Source: Bradysia coprophila (taxonomy: Eukaryota; Arthropoda; Insecta; Diptera; Sciaridae). From it: a stretch of DNA of 64,000 nt. The stretch's first letter is position 1; the number at the start of each line of letters is the position of its first letter. The DNA lies in contig NW_023503307.1 in the NCBI RefSeq assembly GCF_014529535.1, positions 4,623,887 to 4,687,886 on the forward strand, read 5' to 3'. The notes under the pieces are model-generated. The model worked only from the letters and a program-made list of their open reading frames with translations. It was not told the origin of the DNA and ran no database searches. Shown in pieces: positions 29,339 through 42,318 of this stretch. A program made the position numbers and the translations under genes.

Positions 29339-31712
29339 ATGTCAAATCATTCCCAATCCCAACCGGATCCGAATTATTTACTGCGATTGCAAAACCTTCG
29401 CATCGATGACTCAAATCGTACAAGGTCAATGAACATACCCTCCGAACCAGCGGACCTTATCGAAACGATAACGAGAGACGGTCAACAGCACATAAACACA
29501 CGCAAATATGTACCTTTCGACAGAAATAACATAATTTCGGCATCAAAATTCAATAATTCCAAAGCCACCGACGCATTTGCTTCGGCAAAACAGAGTGTAC
29601 CGCTAGGATCGGTATACTTGGGCACAAATAGTCCAACCCATTCGCTAAGCGGTTCGTCGCATTCGGAAAGCCCGAGAGCCAGTTTAATTGGTGGTATTGG
29701 CAACCATGACGCAAGGACTGCACCGCTAATTTACGAGAACATTGAATATTGTACTTACACAACACCACCATTAGACAACACATATTATGGTAGTTTTGAG
29801 TCGACCAATCGGAGGGCACAGCCACAAGTACCTACAAATGGTTTGCAACAATCAACCGGTCGTTATGCCCATACGCCACAGCCCGATCCGGATCCAACGC
29901 CAATTTACGAAAATCTGCAATCCATCACCGGACAACGAGCCCAGCCTCAAGTGACGGCATCAAGGAAAACGATCCAGTATGGCAGCGACAGTATCGGCGG
30001 GTATGTTCCACCAAACATTCAGACAGAGTCGCCATACCGAGTTATGGCACCCGCTATTCCAGTTAAAAGAAACAATGGTAGCACAGCACATTCCCAGGGT
30101 TTGAACACAACTCCGAAAGTACAACCAATGACTGCTCGTGCGTCTGTACAGCAGCAGTCCCCGCGACATAATCAAATTCAAGTAAAGCCAAACATTCCAG
30201 ACGTTAAGCAAAAGCCCGCTGCTTACGATTATCATCTTCCGCCAAAGTATTCGTCATATTTGCCCTCATACGAACAGAAACCTCAGCTGACAATACCGAC
30301 AAATGTCTCAATGAATCCGAATTACATTGATGACATCGGATCCGATTACGTTTGTATGACAGCTAATCAAAAACCACCAGCCCTCGTATACGCCCAGAAG
30401 GCGGTTACAACCACTATTGCAACATCTTCGTCTGTCGGAAGTCCAAAGCACATATCGTCCACAGCACCAACCGATGCATCATCCCATCAGCAGCGCCAGT
30501 CACAAGATATTGTTTTACCGTCAGTATCACCAACACCATCGCAAATTAGCTCGGAAAGTGGATCTGGAAAGCGTAAGACTTTTGTTTATCCGAAAGGGGA
30601 ATGGAATTTCACAATTTTTGTCGCTCTTTTGCAGACAAAATGTTGACGAAAAATCTGCTACCTTACAACGTAACGCCTCCTCGTCCTGCTGGTCCAACCG
30701 AAGCGCAATTAAAAGTCGAAGAATTGACGCGCCAGTTGGAAGAAGAAATGGAGCGGAACGAGGAACAAGGAGAGTATTTCGGTAAGGTTTCATTTGTCGA
30801 AAGATTTCGTAAGAGTCAGCCGATAATTCGATTGCGTTGGAAATGTGTTTAGGTATTTGTCATACGTGTGGTGATAAAGTGACTGGTGCCGGTGCTGCTT
30901 GTCAGGCCATGGGTAATTTGTACCATACAAATTGCTTTATTTGCTGTTCGTGTTCCCGGGCGTTGAGAGGCAAGGCATTTTACAATGTGCACGGAAAAGT
31001 TTATTGCGAAGAAGATTATATGGTAAGCCAGTCTATTGTTAGCATTATGATTATGAAACCGATTTTTCGTTCTGTTGTATAGTATTCTGGATTTCAACAA
31101 ACAGCCGAGAAGTGCGCAATCTGCAATCATTTGATTATGGAGATGGTAAGCAATTATTTTTACTTACTAATGACGTTAGTGTCACCTCTCCTCAAGCTTC
31201 TTTATAAAACTGGAATTTTCTTCATCAAAACAAAAATTCAGATTTTACAAGCAATGGGCAAATCGTATCATCCGGGCTGTTTCCGCTGTTGTGTGTGCAA
31301 TGAATGTTTGGATGGAGTTCCGTTCACTGTGGACGTCGACAATAAAATTTATTGTGTCAACGACTATCACAGTATGTTTGCCCCCAAATGTGCTTGCTGT
31401 GGAACAGGTATGTCGCTTTGGTAGGAATATATCGTCGAATTCTAATGCTACATTTCCATGAAAACAGGAATAACTCCAGTTGAAGGTACCGAAGAAACGG
31501 TGCGCGTGGTGTCAATGGATAAAGACTTTCACGTCGATTGTTATATTTGCGAAGAGTGTGGCATGCAACTGACTGACGAATCGGATAAAAGATGTTATCC
31601 GTACGAGGGCCGATTAATGTGCCGTTCGTGTCATTTGCAAAAGCTTGCGATGCAAGCACCCAATAGTCGAGTTGCCGAACCAGTTTGCGCAACGTATCAA
31701 TACATGGGTTAG
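29339..31712 (+). CDS. jub: Ajuba LIM protein
   Basis: Six exons: 29339-30572, 30635-30781, 30853-31022, 31083-31145, 31242-31407 and 31468-31712, giving 674 residues. Ajuba/LIMD1/WTIP proteins link adherens junctions to Hippo signalling by tethering Warts, and also act at centrosomes. The N-terminal ~410 residues are a disordered Ser/Pro/Gln-rich region with several tyrosine motifs ([15 protein letters not shown]). A short coiled helix ([17 protein letters not shown]) precedes three C-terminal LIM domains at about 463-514, 528-580 and 588-655. Landmarks include [33 protein letters not shown] and [20 protein letters not shown], nearly identical to fly and vertebrate Ajuba. The first Met is taken because the frame opens there after a stop-rich leader. 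Confidence 0.95.
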
Positions 31713-34700
31713 TTTTATGACATAAAATATTTCTCCAACGAAACGAAACGATGAATTAGCCTCTTACCAATATTAGCCGGATGTAAATGCTTTTTAAGTC
31801 TAAGCCAAATGAAATCAGTTGATTTGATTTGTACACATAATTCAGCATATTTTATGGTCCAACTATTTTTCGTTTGTACCGAATAATTGAAGGGATGTTT
31901 GACCTCTTTAATGAAAAACCAAAGTTTCTTTAAAAAAACTTCTAGCTCCTCTAAGTACGAAGATCGAGCTAGAGCACAAATACAACGAACGAATTAACGA
32001 AAGCACTCATTGAGTTCACGTGGCTCCTAAACTCTGGTTCCTTCCTGTCCATTCACTGAATCCATTTTCGTTACTTTTTTGGTAGAGTCAAGCCTACATC
32101 ACCTAACACTGTCTGCTTTAGGCTCTGAACAGGTCAAATTCAGATCGTACAAAATTACCACTCGGTGTACTCGGCTATTACGTCAAAGGTGGCGTGATTT
32201 GTTTTAAGAGTTAATGATTATTGCATATGTTACATATGTCGATGCTTACGGCGGAAACGTATTAAAGTCTCAATATTTAATCAGGTTCAATCTAATTTGA
32301 CAATATAAAACTTGAATTGATTAAATATGTTAAACCTCATTACGTCTTCTCCTGCAGCACAGGCCAGTGAAACGGAAAGTTAACGAAAACATTTCAGGCC
32401 CACTCCGATCTACTAACGAGTCTCCTACAGGGATCAATCAAGTCTATTTTTGCATAAACTGAATTGAACCTGTTCAAAGACTAATTCTTTGAGCATTTAA
32501 AGACAAATTTTGAGATGGCCGTGGACGAAATCTAACGTCCGTTGGTCTCAATCCTTCATTTTATTCCGTACATATTCGTGAATACAAAACGCATAGATCG
32601 GTCCCCAAAGAACTTATATAGACTGATATTCAATATCCTTCTATTAGTGTTCTTTGCCAGACCCCACGGCACTTTGAGTACCTTATAAGATCACAGTTTA
32701 AAATGTGTGTCATATTATTACAATACCAGAATCTTTTGAGTCCTAGAATGGACCATACCGAACGAGGGTTGGCTAAAGGAAATGTGTATCTCGGCTGTCA
32801 CACATCGTAGAAAATCGAGTTGGGTTTGAAAATGATGAATGAAAATTTAAATTACAAATTTTTATTGAAGCGTGCCGTGACGTACGAGTTAAAAATCCGA
32901 AAATTAAAGTTGTCTGGCACAACAGATCTTAAAAAAATATTTTTAAATTTGATTCGTTATTTTTGGCACAACATTCTTCTGAAATCAACTTTGATTTTCT
33001 TCGAAGCCTCGTTAGGGTCCTTCTAGGACTCAAAAGTAAAAGTGGTAGAACAAAGGTTTTTCGTTTCGGGTAATGCAATAAAATGGCACCAGTTTCAAAC
33101 CGTAGACTTATGAATTACTCAAAGTTCCGTAGAACCTTGGTCTACTAGATTCACTAAATTTAAAGCGTCATATTGTAGCCAACTCATTCGCTAGTTTTTG
33201 AGCCCTGCTGAAAGATCCTGCCGATTATCAAACTTAATCTAATTCAACTAATTCATTTGGTTGTCAACCGTATGACTCATAACTCATAACAAATGTGAAA
33301 TAAACAAGATGATGAAAACATTTTCTAAAAAAAAAAATTAACAATAAATAAGCGAAATAATAAGCGAAGAATGTTATATATGCTTTCGGTAAATATTATA
33401 TTTTACTCGTATTTATTATACACATAAAAATTGATATTGTTGTTCCGATACCAATGGTTTTTTACTTCTTTAAAAAATAATTTTAATTTACAGGCATTTC
33501 GAAATGGTGTTTGTATTAATGCTAATAAATTCCATAGGAATAAGGTTTTGTAATCGACAACAGAAATTAGAGAAAGAAATAGAGCAATCGGTGCGATAAA
33601 AAGAAGTGATTCATATATTTTTTTGGAAAAACAGCTCACCAAAATCGGTTGTAATTTTCTCCCAGAGTGACCCAAACGTTACCAAAGATGAACTCAGACC
33701 AGGCAAGGCCTATGTTTGAAAAAAATATTTCTTAAATTTTTATGATTTGTCGAAATTAGTATTTGAACTAAAGGACATTAAAGATCAGAGCACTGCATAT
33801 TTAAAAAAAATTAAAAATGATCCAAATGGTATAGATGGAAGATGTCTGAGATGGACCTTGGTAATTCGGTATATTAGGAGTGTGTGAAGGTTCGGCGATC
33901 GGAACAAAAAAAATCTTGTCTTCCTTAGATGTCAACAAGCAAAATTTTCGAGCTTTGGTGTGCCCACATATGTTGACCTATACCAAAAAATGTTTTGAGA
34001 AGTTTTCTAGCCAAATAAATGTTTTCCTCCTAATTAGAGTCCAATTAAACAGAAAGATTTCGTGTTCGTGGGGAGAATAATTTGGATGAGTGGTCAAGTT
34101 CACCGACTATGAAAAATTCTGTGAACGTTTTACTTAAAATGTTTTAAATCGATACAGGAAAGTATTCGAATGGGCTCAAATCTTTAAGAATGGTACAGGC
34201 AATCCAACACTGAAAAGTTTTTGAAAATCACGTGAGAAGTGTTTGCGATCGTGAGGGTTTATTTGGCCTAAAATTAAGGCAAGAGAAAATCAAATTTTCA
34301 ACAAAAAGCGTGGAGAAATTCACCGATTACAAATTTTCTAAGCTACAAACGTTAAATTCAATGATTTGATAGAAAAATATGGTTTTCTGTGAATATTTCC
34401 AAAATTTGATTTTCTCTAAGTTATTTGAGGCCAAATTAATACTCACACCACAGACAATTCACAGACAATCGTCTGTTTCGGATCATTATTAAAATTTTTA
34501 GCCAATTCTAGCGATTTACGAATTTTTAAGTTTAAGGTTCACTGAGAGTCTGAGAAGTTTAACGACTCACCAAAAACATATTTTCGACAAATTTTTTCCA
34601 AATTCATAATTTTTTTGGTTATGTAGTCGAATTAATAGAAATAGAATCTTGGTGATAAATATTCAAAAACTTTTTTTTTGTTGAACTCAAACATTTTACT

Positions 34701-35076
34701 CCTTCGAAGGCAAGAATTTTTTATGGGTCCCTTCCGTCCCCGATCCACGAATTATCGCACACTCCTATGGTATATTTCTCGAGAGATAGACAGATTTTAG
34801 TGTGCTAACTTCCAAGAAATTCCTTGACTTTCGTTTTAAAAATAATCAAAAACGCATAATATCGATTTAACTTTATGCAAAATGTAACATTAGGCATCAC
34901 CTTTCTTAACAGTTTTACGAGAAAAAAAAACTCATTTTCTGAATAATATTACAAGCTCGATGTTAAAACGTGTATATGGTTATTATCATGTTAAACACAA
35001 TTGATAAATAAAAATTTAACAAGAAAAAAAAAACTTCAACAAAATTTTCAACATTTCTTTTGTGCTTTCTTTCTCT
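31713..35076. other. Intergenic region between jub and FAM210A
   Basis: About 3.4 kb between two convergent genes. No supported gene. It contains the hAT-like element at 33875-34767; the rest is AT-rich with no domain-bearing frame. Confidence 0.5.
33875..34767. mobile_element. Non-autonomous hAT-like element
   Basis: It begins TAGGAGTGTG and ends CACACTCCTA; the inverted similarity continues for about 27 bp with mismatches. Flanks CGGTATAT and TGGTATAT are an 8-bp duplication with one change, as hAT elements make. The ~890 bp interior has only short frames and no transposase signature. Confidence 0.75.
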
Positions 35077-37555
35077 TTAATTTTTCGTTTTATTTTTACT
35101 CTGAAAATTTTCGCAACCTCCGAGCATTTTCGATTTTTTATCGTCAATCTCCTGTCGAATTTGTGCTTTCTTATCATCGTACCGTTGTTTGATCTCTTCC
35201 CGTTTATCGTCTAAGCCTTGCAACACCTGAGCCTTCTTGTCATCGTACCGTTGTTTCATCTCTTCTCGTTTATCATCGTAACTTTGTTTTATCTCCGCTT
35301 TCTTATCATCGTACATCTTTTGCAGTTCATCTTTGGTCGGCATCGGTTTGATGTAGCCCCATTGAGATAGGTATTTGATAGATATTGTTGTTCCGCCTAG
35401 CAAAAATGGAAAGTTCATTTTTAAATCAAAACGAATTTTACAGGTGTTGCACACTGTCATACGTTCAGTGATATTTTTCAGTAACTGAAACAACTGTTGT
35501 GATACGTACTAACTTAGAAGGGTCATTAAGGCATTGAGCACACAAATTCAAATCAATTCAGAACTTGAAATGGTAATCAATGATAGTATTCTGGGATTAG
35601 TAGGTAGTAGTAATGATCATGGTAAAGTGCGAAAGAATTGTGACCTTCCGTTGGTTAATAGCAAGTTCAGCGAGTTCTTTGAATCTAGTGAATCTGTTGG
35701 TCGAGCGAGACTGCTTGCTTCATCTACCAAAGAATCTTCAAAGTGGCTGCAGTTTGTCCCGTCGAGTCAGCTAACTTTGCTATTAGATAACAATACTGCG
35801 AGGATTGTTGTTTAGGATTCCAATTGTGTGAATTGTATAAGTGTGTCTCTGGTGAGTTAGTTATAAAGAATGGTTTGCATGGCCTATCATGCAAGCTTAA
35901 AATAGGGATACTGTAAACGACATGACAAGGAGTTTTCCAATGCTTTTTCTGCTGCAGACATCTAAATATGTTGCAACCACCAGGAATTTCTTGCGATGAT
36001 GGTAAAAGACCTGATGGTATGACTATAATGGGACATTGAACTTTTGACATTTTTTGTATTTTGATTAAGAATGTTATTGTAAACAAAAAATTGTTCTACA
36101 CTATTACAGAATTTTCAAGTTTTGTACTTTTAATTCATATTTGAATTACGGCTACGACCCAAATTCAACCTAAAAGCAAACCTTTTTCGTGAGAGAATTA
36201 AGAAAAAATGACATGAGAAGAAAAGAGAGGCATATAGAGACGTATAGTCTTTTTTATGTTTGACTGATCCTTGAAAATCAGAAAACAATTAATTAAAAAT
36301 ATAAATGTTTATAATTTTGCGATAGTTTAGAATAATTTGTTGCTTAGAATAATGTTGTCTATCGAAATTATTGAAACTTCAGTCCCCCATTCCGTGGAGT
36401 TATGGCAAGTCTTTTTTATAGTATGTACGTGATACTTTGGCTGGCACCTTCATACATTAATGAATTTTCTAAGAAAGCGCGGTCAATTGCAGAGAGATTA
36501 AAGCCTAATTATTATAGAGAACTTAAAGAATATTATTTATTTACCCTACTTGCAGAAACAAAGAGATTTGTCAATAAATTAGGATCGTTAATGAAACAAG
36601 CTTCAGGGAAAAAGCGTTCAAGAGAACAAAGAATTTAAATTGTTATGTTCAAATAAAAAGGAATTCAGAATTGGTTAGTCTTGCAAACCATCACCACAAC
36701 ACTACTGACCCAGAAATGATGGGACTATTGAATTGGAATTTACGCCACCCTCAGGCCCAGACTGGCAATACCGTGATTTCGGGCGATTCCCGAAGATTTT
36801 GTTTCATTTATGTCTCAAACTTTGTTTAATTTTTAGGACGTTTTACAAATAGAGTTGAATGTAACCCCCGAACGACAGACCGGCACTGTACACCCTTACT
36901 CAATTCAGAAGTTTTACTCACCTATAGTTACTGTATAACGAACTGGCGTTGCGATTTTGTAGCACATGTACGTGATGGCATAATGACCCATCGATGAGTC
37001 CTTCAATTTGTCTATGATACTTTCATTAATACTCATAGCTTGTAGCAATGCTACCATGTCAACTCCGCTACGAAAAAATAATAATCATTTCCCAACATCG
37101 TCACCATCGGCCTCAGATTTAAAAGTTTTCATTTACCTTGTTGACAAGTAATAGAAACCTGCCAGCCATCCAGCTGATGTGACAACATGAACAGGTACCA
37201 AGACATACCAATACTTTCTGGTTAATTCCTTGAATCGAGCAACAATTCCTTGTTTCTTTGGCTGTTCCACTTTCGAATCCTTCGTGTCCGACTTCAGACA
37301 CCATTTCGATGTGGTAAAATTACTGGTAAATAACGAATGGTTGCCGATACGTGACCGTAACACTGTTGTATTAATGCTGCTATCACTGAGCACCGATCTT
37401 GTATCTCTGCTTGTGTTCGTTTTACTTGATAAATGAGAAATCGGCATTAACGTGCCACTGTGTTTCGTGTTACAATACGGTGAATATTTTATGTTGAATG
37501 ATTTGTTGATGGTCATCAACGATTTCAGGTGCCGAGGTGAGAAAAGTTTGGCCAT
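35077..37555 (-). CDS. FAM210A: FAM210A-type mitochondrial inner-membrane protein (DUF1279)
   Basis: Three exons: 37555-37137, 37067-36922 and 35396-35077, giving 294 residues (human 272). FAM210A is a mitochondrial inner-membrane protein that supports mitochondrial translation. The N-terminal ~90 residues are basic and Ser/Thr-rich, a likely mitochondrial targeting sequence. The DUF1279 core follows: RFKELTRKYWYVLVPVHVVT, a membrane segment at GWLAGFYYLSTRSGVDM, and CYKIATPVRYTVTIGGT, then SIKYLSQWGYIKPMP. The C-terminus is six consecutive 11-residue repeats (about 217-282; the type unit is YDDKKAEIKQS), matching the helical tail of the family (EETKELITEKM type). The last exon alone looks like an orphan small protein, but the G|GC join to exon 2 restores the family motif. 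Intron 2 is about 1.5 kb and carries repeat debris. Divergent from Nup93. Confidence 0.92.
35534..36060 (+). mobile_element. Decayed fragment of a retrotransposon polyprotein (RT-downstream region)
   Basis: A plus-strand stretch inside FAM210A intron 2, antisense to the gene, reads GRARLLASSTKESSKWLQFV, PSSQLTLLLDNNTARIVV, and nearby in other frames LCELYKCV and NGLHGLSCK followed by RHDKEF. I recall this set (ARLLA..S..WL, LDN.S.RI, HGLSCK) from the region after the reverse transcriptase of arthropod retroelements. The copy is broken and old. The exact family is not settled. Confidence 0.5.
36402..36638 (+). other. Open frame of 78 codons, no recognised family
   Basis: Plus-strand frame within FAM210A intron 2. 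The first 20 residues are hydrophobic and the remainder basic (KKARSIAERLKPNYYREL, LMKQASGKKRSREQRI). An AATAAA follows soon after the stop at about 36651. It could be a small gene, part of the adjacent retroelement debris, or chance. Confidence 0.25.
36752..36888. repeat. hAT-type MITE in FAM210A intron
   Basis: It begins CAGGCCCAGACTGGC and ends GACCGGCACTG. Flanks GCCACCCT / TACACCCT match at 6 of 8 positions. Inner sequence ATTTCGGGCGATTCCCGAAG resembles the one at 14238-14376, so both belong to one family; this copy is more diverged. Confidence 0.6.
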
Positions 37556-38236
37556 TTTCGTGTATTTTATGTTACCTCACGCAAATAAGTGAAATTCTGT
37601 TTCAAATGATGAAACGAAAAAGCACTTTGGCGATTACATCAACAAAACACACGGAATATTTTTTGACAGATTATAAGTATGAATTCATATGAATTAACAC
37701 TTTGATGTCTAACGTGACTAACGGTTCTATTTCTATTGTGCATACACTTCCATGTAAACCGATTACACAAGGCTGCGCAGACTTTTGGTGAGTCACTAAG
37801 GCATTTGACACAAGAATTGTCAATAGATCTGAATCTAGGTCCAAACGTTAAGTTGGAATTCGGGCTAGGCTGGTTGCGGAGGAAATATTTTCTCGGATCT
37901 GTCAAATTATGTGCTGTTTTGCATCATTTAGAAAGGTCCCTGTCAGGGTTAAACAATTTAAATTTTCTGTAATGACCTGAGTTGAACGCATCCAAAATCG
38001 TTGTGTGTATAGGTTTGCATTTTGACGGTTGTTGTCAACAGAATTTCAGCGCGGTTGTATAAAATACCGCTTACGAAGTTTCTAAATAATTCACAAAAAC
38101 TACTCGATTGATCGGTAGAAATACGAAATCGAAACGACTGATTTATCGCAAAGGTTCATACAAATTTAAAGGACTCTAATATCAACAATCAGTGTGTGAC
38201 CTAAGCGAACCGAGTGAGGTTAGAATATTCACAGCC
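37556..38236. promoter_or_regulatory. Divergent promoter region of FAM210A and Nup93
   Basis: About 680 bp between opposite start codons. A TATA-like TATAAAATA lies at 38058-38066, about 180 bp upstream of the Nup93 start. Short frames on both strands near 37640-37970 have no family features. Confidence 0.45.
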
Positions 38237-41200
38237 ATGGATTTCAATTATTTGCTTCAACAAGCCCAAAAACTGACGCACGACACCCAAGGCACAGAGG
38301 ATTTTCCCCGTGTGGAGCGTACATTGCCGCAAGTATTGCAAGCTACTCATGAATTGCATGCCCGTGTCATCCAAACTGGTGCTAAGGACATTCAAGCGCA
38401 TATATTGCTGGGATCGAAAGGCATTGAACTGCCGAAAATATCACAGAAACTCGAAACGATTAGCTCGAGGAAAACATTTGAGCCGTTGGATCCAATTGCC
38501 GAAACTGACATTCATAGCTTTTTGCGTAACGAAAAGGAGAATGCCATTCTGTCAGTCATTGAAGAAGTCCATAAGAATGTGAGTGTTTCCGTTGATCCGG
38601 TGACTTCTGTTGATTCGACGAAATTATTTTTCCCTTTGCAGTCGTATCAGTCGGCACAGAATCAGAAATGGAAGCACACCATGAACGACTGGAAGCAAGA
38701 GAAGATAAAATTGATGAATGGTTTGTCTAAAAATTAGATCCCAAAAACCCTCCGTATTCTAAGAACCGTTTTTTCTTACTCTAAAAACAGCATTGATCGG
38801 ACCATCACAGAACTGGATCGACATTCGTAAGGCGCCGGAACAAACTATATTGAACGAATCAACGTTTGGTGGTAAATCGAGCTTGAACAACGAGGAAATG
38901 GCTTACGCTCGCGAAGTAGCCGAGTACAACAAATTGATTATCAGTGGAGCGATGAGACCGAGCCTAGTGCAGAAATTCAGTGAAGTGGCTACGAAGTTTA
39001 ACGATTCGGTGGGACATTTTTGTTGTTTTTGTATTACTGGTGTTCTTACGGATGGATTTTTCTTCCGGTCTATCTAGAAAGTCAATGATATGTGGGAACT
39101 AGTGAAGTACATGTCGAACGTTCCTCCGTTTCCCAAAACACAAGATCCAATCAAAACTCGTAACCAAAGGACACAGTTTGTGGATCAGGCTAAGAAATAT
39201 TTGGAAAATCGGTAAGTAGAGACGACGCATTGTTCCAATGAGCCAGTGAGTGATTCAAAATGACTAAACGTTTTAGGTACAAACTATTCATGACTGCAGT
39301 AATTTCTGACAATTTGCGTGATGCACAAAGAGGTGGAGTGCCTAGCACCTACAATTTGGTCAGTGCGTTCGTCGGACTGAAGTTCAACAACCAGAATACG
39401 AACTCATTCATCGGTAAATATTTGAATTGATTGTATTTGGACAGAATTTTCACATTGAATTTAAATCGATGCAGGATTGCAAGACGGTTTCGTGGACGGA
39501 AAACCGTTATGGCCGTTAGTGTATTATTCATTACGTTGCGGCGACATTCAGTCGGCACTAAAGTTTTTGGGCAGAGCTGGGTAAACTAAAAGTTCATTTG
39601 AATTTAAGGAAAAAATGAGTCTAATAGTTGACTCATTCCGTAGCTTGAACTCCAGCTCATCGGAGACACCACGCGGCCACGAAGATTTCGTTCAATTGCT
39701 CGAATGTAAGTTCCGTAATCCCGAGCAAAAGATCAATTCCAAATTGGAGATGCAGATCAAGCTACAGTACAAGAAGCACATTCGAAACGCTACCGACCAG
39801 TACAAGCGAGCCTCCTACTGCATTGTCGGCCGATGTGACGTAAACGAGCAACACGCAGAGGTGGCCAAAACGTCGGACGATTTCCTATGGATTCAATTGT
39901 CGATGATACGGAATGATGGAGAGGTGACTGCCGACGATTTGACTTATGCTGGACTGCAATCGATGATTCTGGAGCAATACGGAGAGAAGCACTACAATGC
40001 CCAGGAGCAGCCGCATCTGTACTTCCAGGTATGATGATTCGATACAAAATGATTGATGACCAGCGACACATAAAGTCGGTTGCGTGTTTCAATTTTACTG
40101 TTGAATTATCGAGATTTTTTGGTATTTCTAACGTTGTGCGACGATTTACAGGTTTTGACCTTAACTGGTCAGTTTGAAGCTGCTATTGAATTTTTGTCGC
40201 GTTTCGAGAGATACCGAACGCATGCTGTACACATTGCATTGGCTATGAGCGAAATATACATGTTAGGTGGACCACGTAATGTTCAGGAACCGTTACGTTA
40301 GTATGATTCAATATTTACCCCGTCCGTAACCGATTCCAATTTTTGTTTTGTTTCCTTCCAACAGTTTCGGTAGACATTGAAGATCCAGCACCACTTCGTC
40401 GTTTAAACGTTGCCCGCCTTGTCATGCTCTACGTTCGGAAATTCGAAGTTACCGATCCGGCCGAAGCGCTTCAGTATTTCTTCTTTTTGCGGTATGATAC
40501 GCTAACTCGACTGTCGTCAGCTCAATCAATTTTTAATTCAAAATTTTCATCAGAAATTTAACCGATCCCGAAGGCAAAAATCTATTCCTTGTTTGCGTGA
40601 CCGATTTGGCAATCGAATGTCGTGATTTTGATTTATTGTTCGGGAAAATGCAGTCGACCGGTGTACGATCAAGGTAAATTTATTCGATCAATTTCCTTTC
40701 CCGTGCAGCTTCAGTTCACAAAATTATTCAATTTCCCCAGAGGAATTATCGACCAATTCGAGACAATTAATATTGACCCTTCAAAGGCATGTGAAATGGT
40801 AGCGGCTGCATTAGTGAAGAAGGGACTGTTTGAGGATGCCATTAAAATGTTTGATTTGGCTGGTGTAAGTTGTGGTTTCGGGTCGATTTTTATCGGAAAT
40901 TTTAAATCTTTTCTTCTTCAAATCATTTAGATGGAGGATCAAGCTTTGAATCATCTGTCAATTTTATTGTCACAAGTTGTGCACCAATCGAGTACGCAGG
41001 GATCGTTGAGAGAACGACTATATATCATGGCGGACGATTTCGCAAGACGATACATAGGTAAGAATTGATGTTTCCGTTAAAGGTTTAATTTCCGAAATGA
41101 CATTTTCGACACCAAATATTTTTGATAATTTGGTCAAGTAGCAATCAATGTTCTTCTTTGATGCTATTGTGGTATGCGATACTAGTACTGGAATGAAACT

Positions 41201-42065
41201 TGTTCCACCTCTGAGTGCTGACTGACGTATTTTTCGAAGTTTCCTAGCCGGAGGCGAAAGATAGATAGAACAAAAAAGGCGTTTCGGCTCGTATAGCTGC
41301 AATTTCACGTCTTGTGCGAAAACGCTTTTCATTTTGTTACTTGAATCGGAAATAGCTATTTCTGGCTGGAGTACTTCATCGGTAGCTCTACTTCACAACA
41401 CAATAAAATTAGCTGCAGACGTGCAATTTAGCGGACAGTACAGCTGAAAAATAGCTATATCGGAAGCTGCTAAACTACGATGTCAATTCGTGAATTTCAG
41501 GTGTCATCAATTGCGATCCACAAATCATATCAACGTTCACCACATTAAAAGATCTGGTCACCTTTTTCGATTGCTATCACGAAAAGAAGTACGAATTGGC
41601 ATTGGAAACGTTGGGCCGAACGAAGCTGGTACCGTTGAGCATGAACGATTTGGATATCTGTGTTCATAATTTTAAGCGGTAAGACAAACCATGCTAACTG
41701 TAGCCAGAACAATTCTATCATCTTATCGATTCGTAGACTGGGCGGGGAAGTGTGTAAAGTTTTTCCCGATTTACTATTGGCTACCATGGACATTCTTCAC
41801 AATCAATACAAACAGCTGAAGGGAAAAGACGGCGGAGCGATAAACAACGAATATAGGGAGAGAGTAAGTCGCTTTTCCAACTGGCCAACAGGCCAACGTA
41901 TCGCTTATTGCAAGGCACACTAACCGCGTACGACTTTTTTTTCAGCAATTGACATTTATTCGTGATCAAGCGAAAGCGTTATCGAATATGGCTGCAACCG
42001 TTCCGTACCGCATGCCCGGTGATACGAACAGTAGATTAGTTCAAACCGAAATACTGATGCATTGA
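38237..42065 (+). CDS. Nup93: Nuclear pore protein Nup93
   Basis: Fifteen exons: 38237-38578, 38642-38720, 38791-39008, 39078-39211, 39277-39413, 39475-39580, 39644-40028, 40152-40296, 40365-40491, 40554-40673, 40741-40864, 40931-41057, 41501-41678, 41737-41863 and 41946-42065. These total 822 residues (human 819). Nup93 is a scaffold of the inner ring of the nuclear pore. [14 protein letters not shown] is the family N-terminus. Later blocks include [78 protein letters not shown] and the C-terminal [20 protein letters not shown]. The frame is open upstream to 38192, but the start at 38237 matches relatives. AATAAA at 42126 follows. Introns are 50-120 nt except for one of about 440 nt after exon 12. 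Confidence 0.96.
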
Positions 42066-42318
42066 AATTGTCGACAGATTTGTGACGATGCTCCCCGTGA
42101 ATATTACAATTTTCCTAATTTTTGAAATAAATTCATCCGAGTCAAGAGTTATAAACGGTTCAATGTTAGATTTATCCCAGACACCACGCAATTATCCTGA
42201 TAAAATGACCTACTCAACGATATTAAAAAGAAGGCTATCTGAATTCGCTGACCTGTCTTTAGAATGAAGGTAAGTTGAGCTTGCAGGCCATCATGAAAAG
42301 AAAAATCGTTTCGTTTCG

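Noticed and set aside
35077-35493. Free-standing 138-codon small protein with 11-residue repeats
   Set aside because: Its N-terminal part has no family support, whereas splicing at 35396 joins it perfectly to FAM210A exon 2, so it is that gene's last exon.
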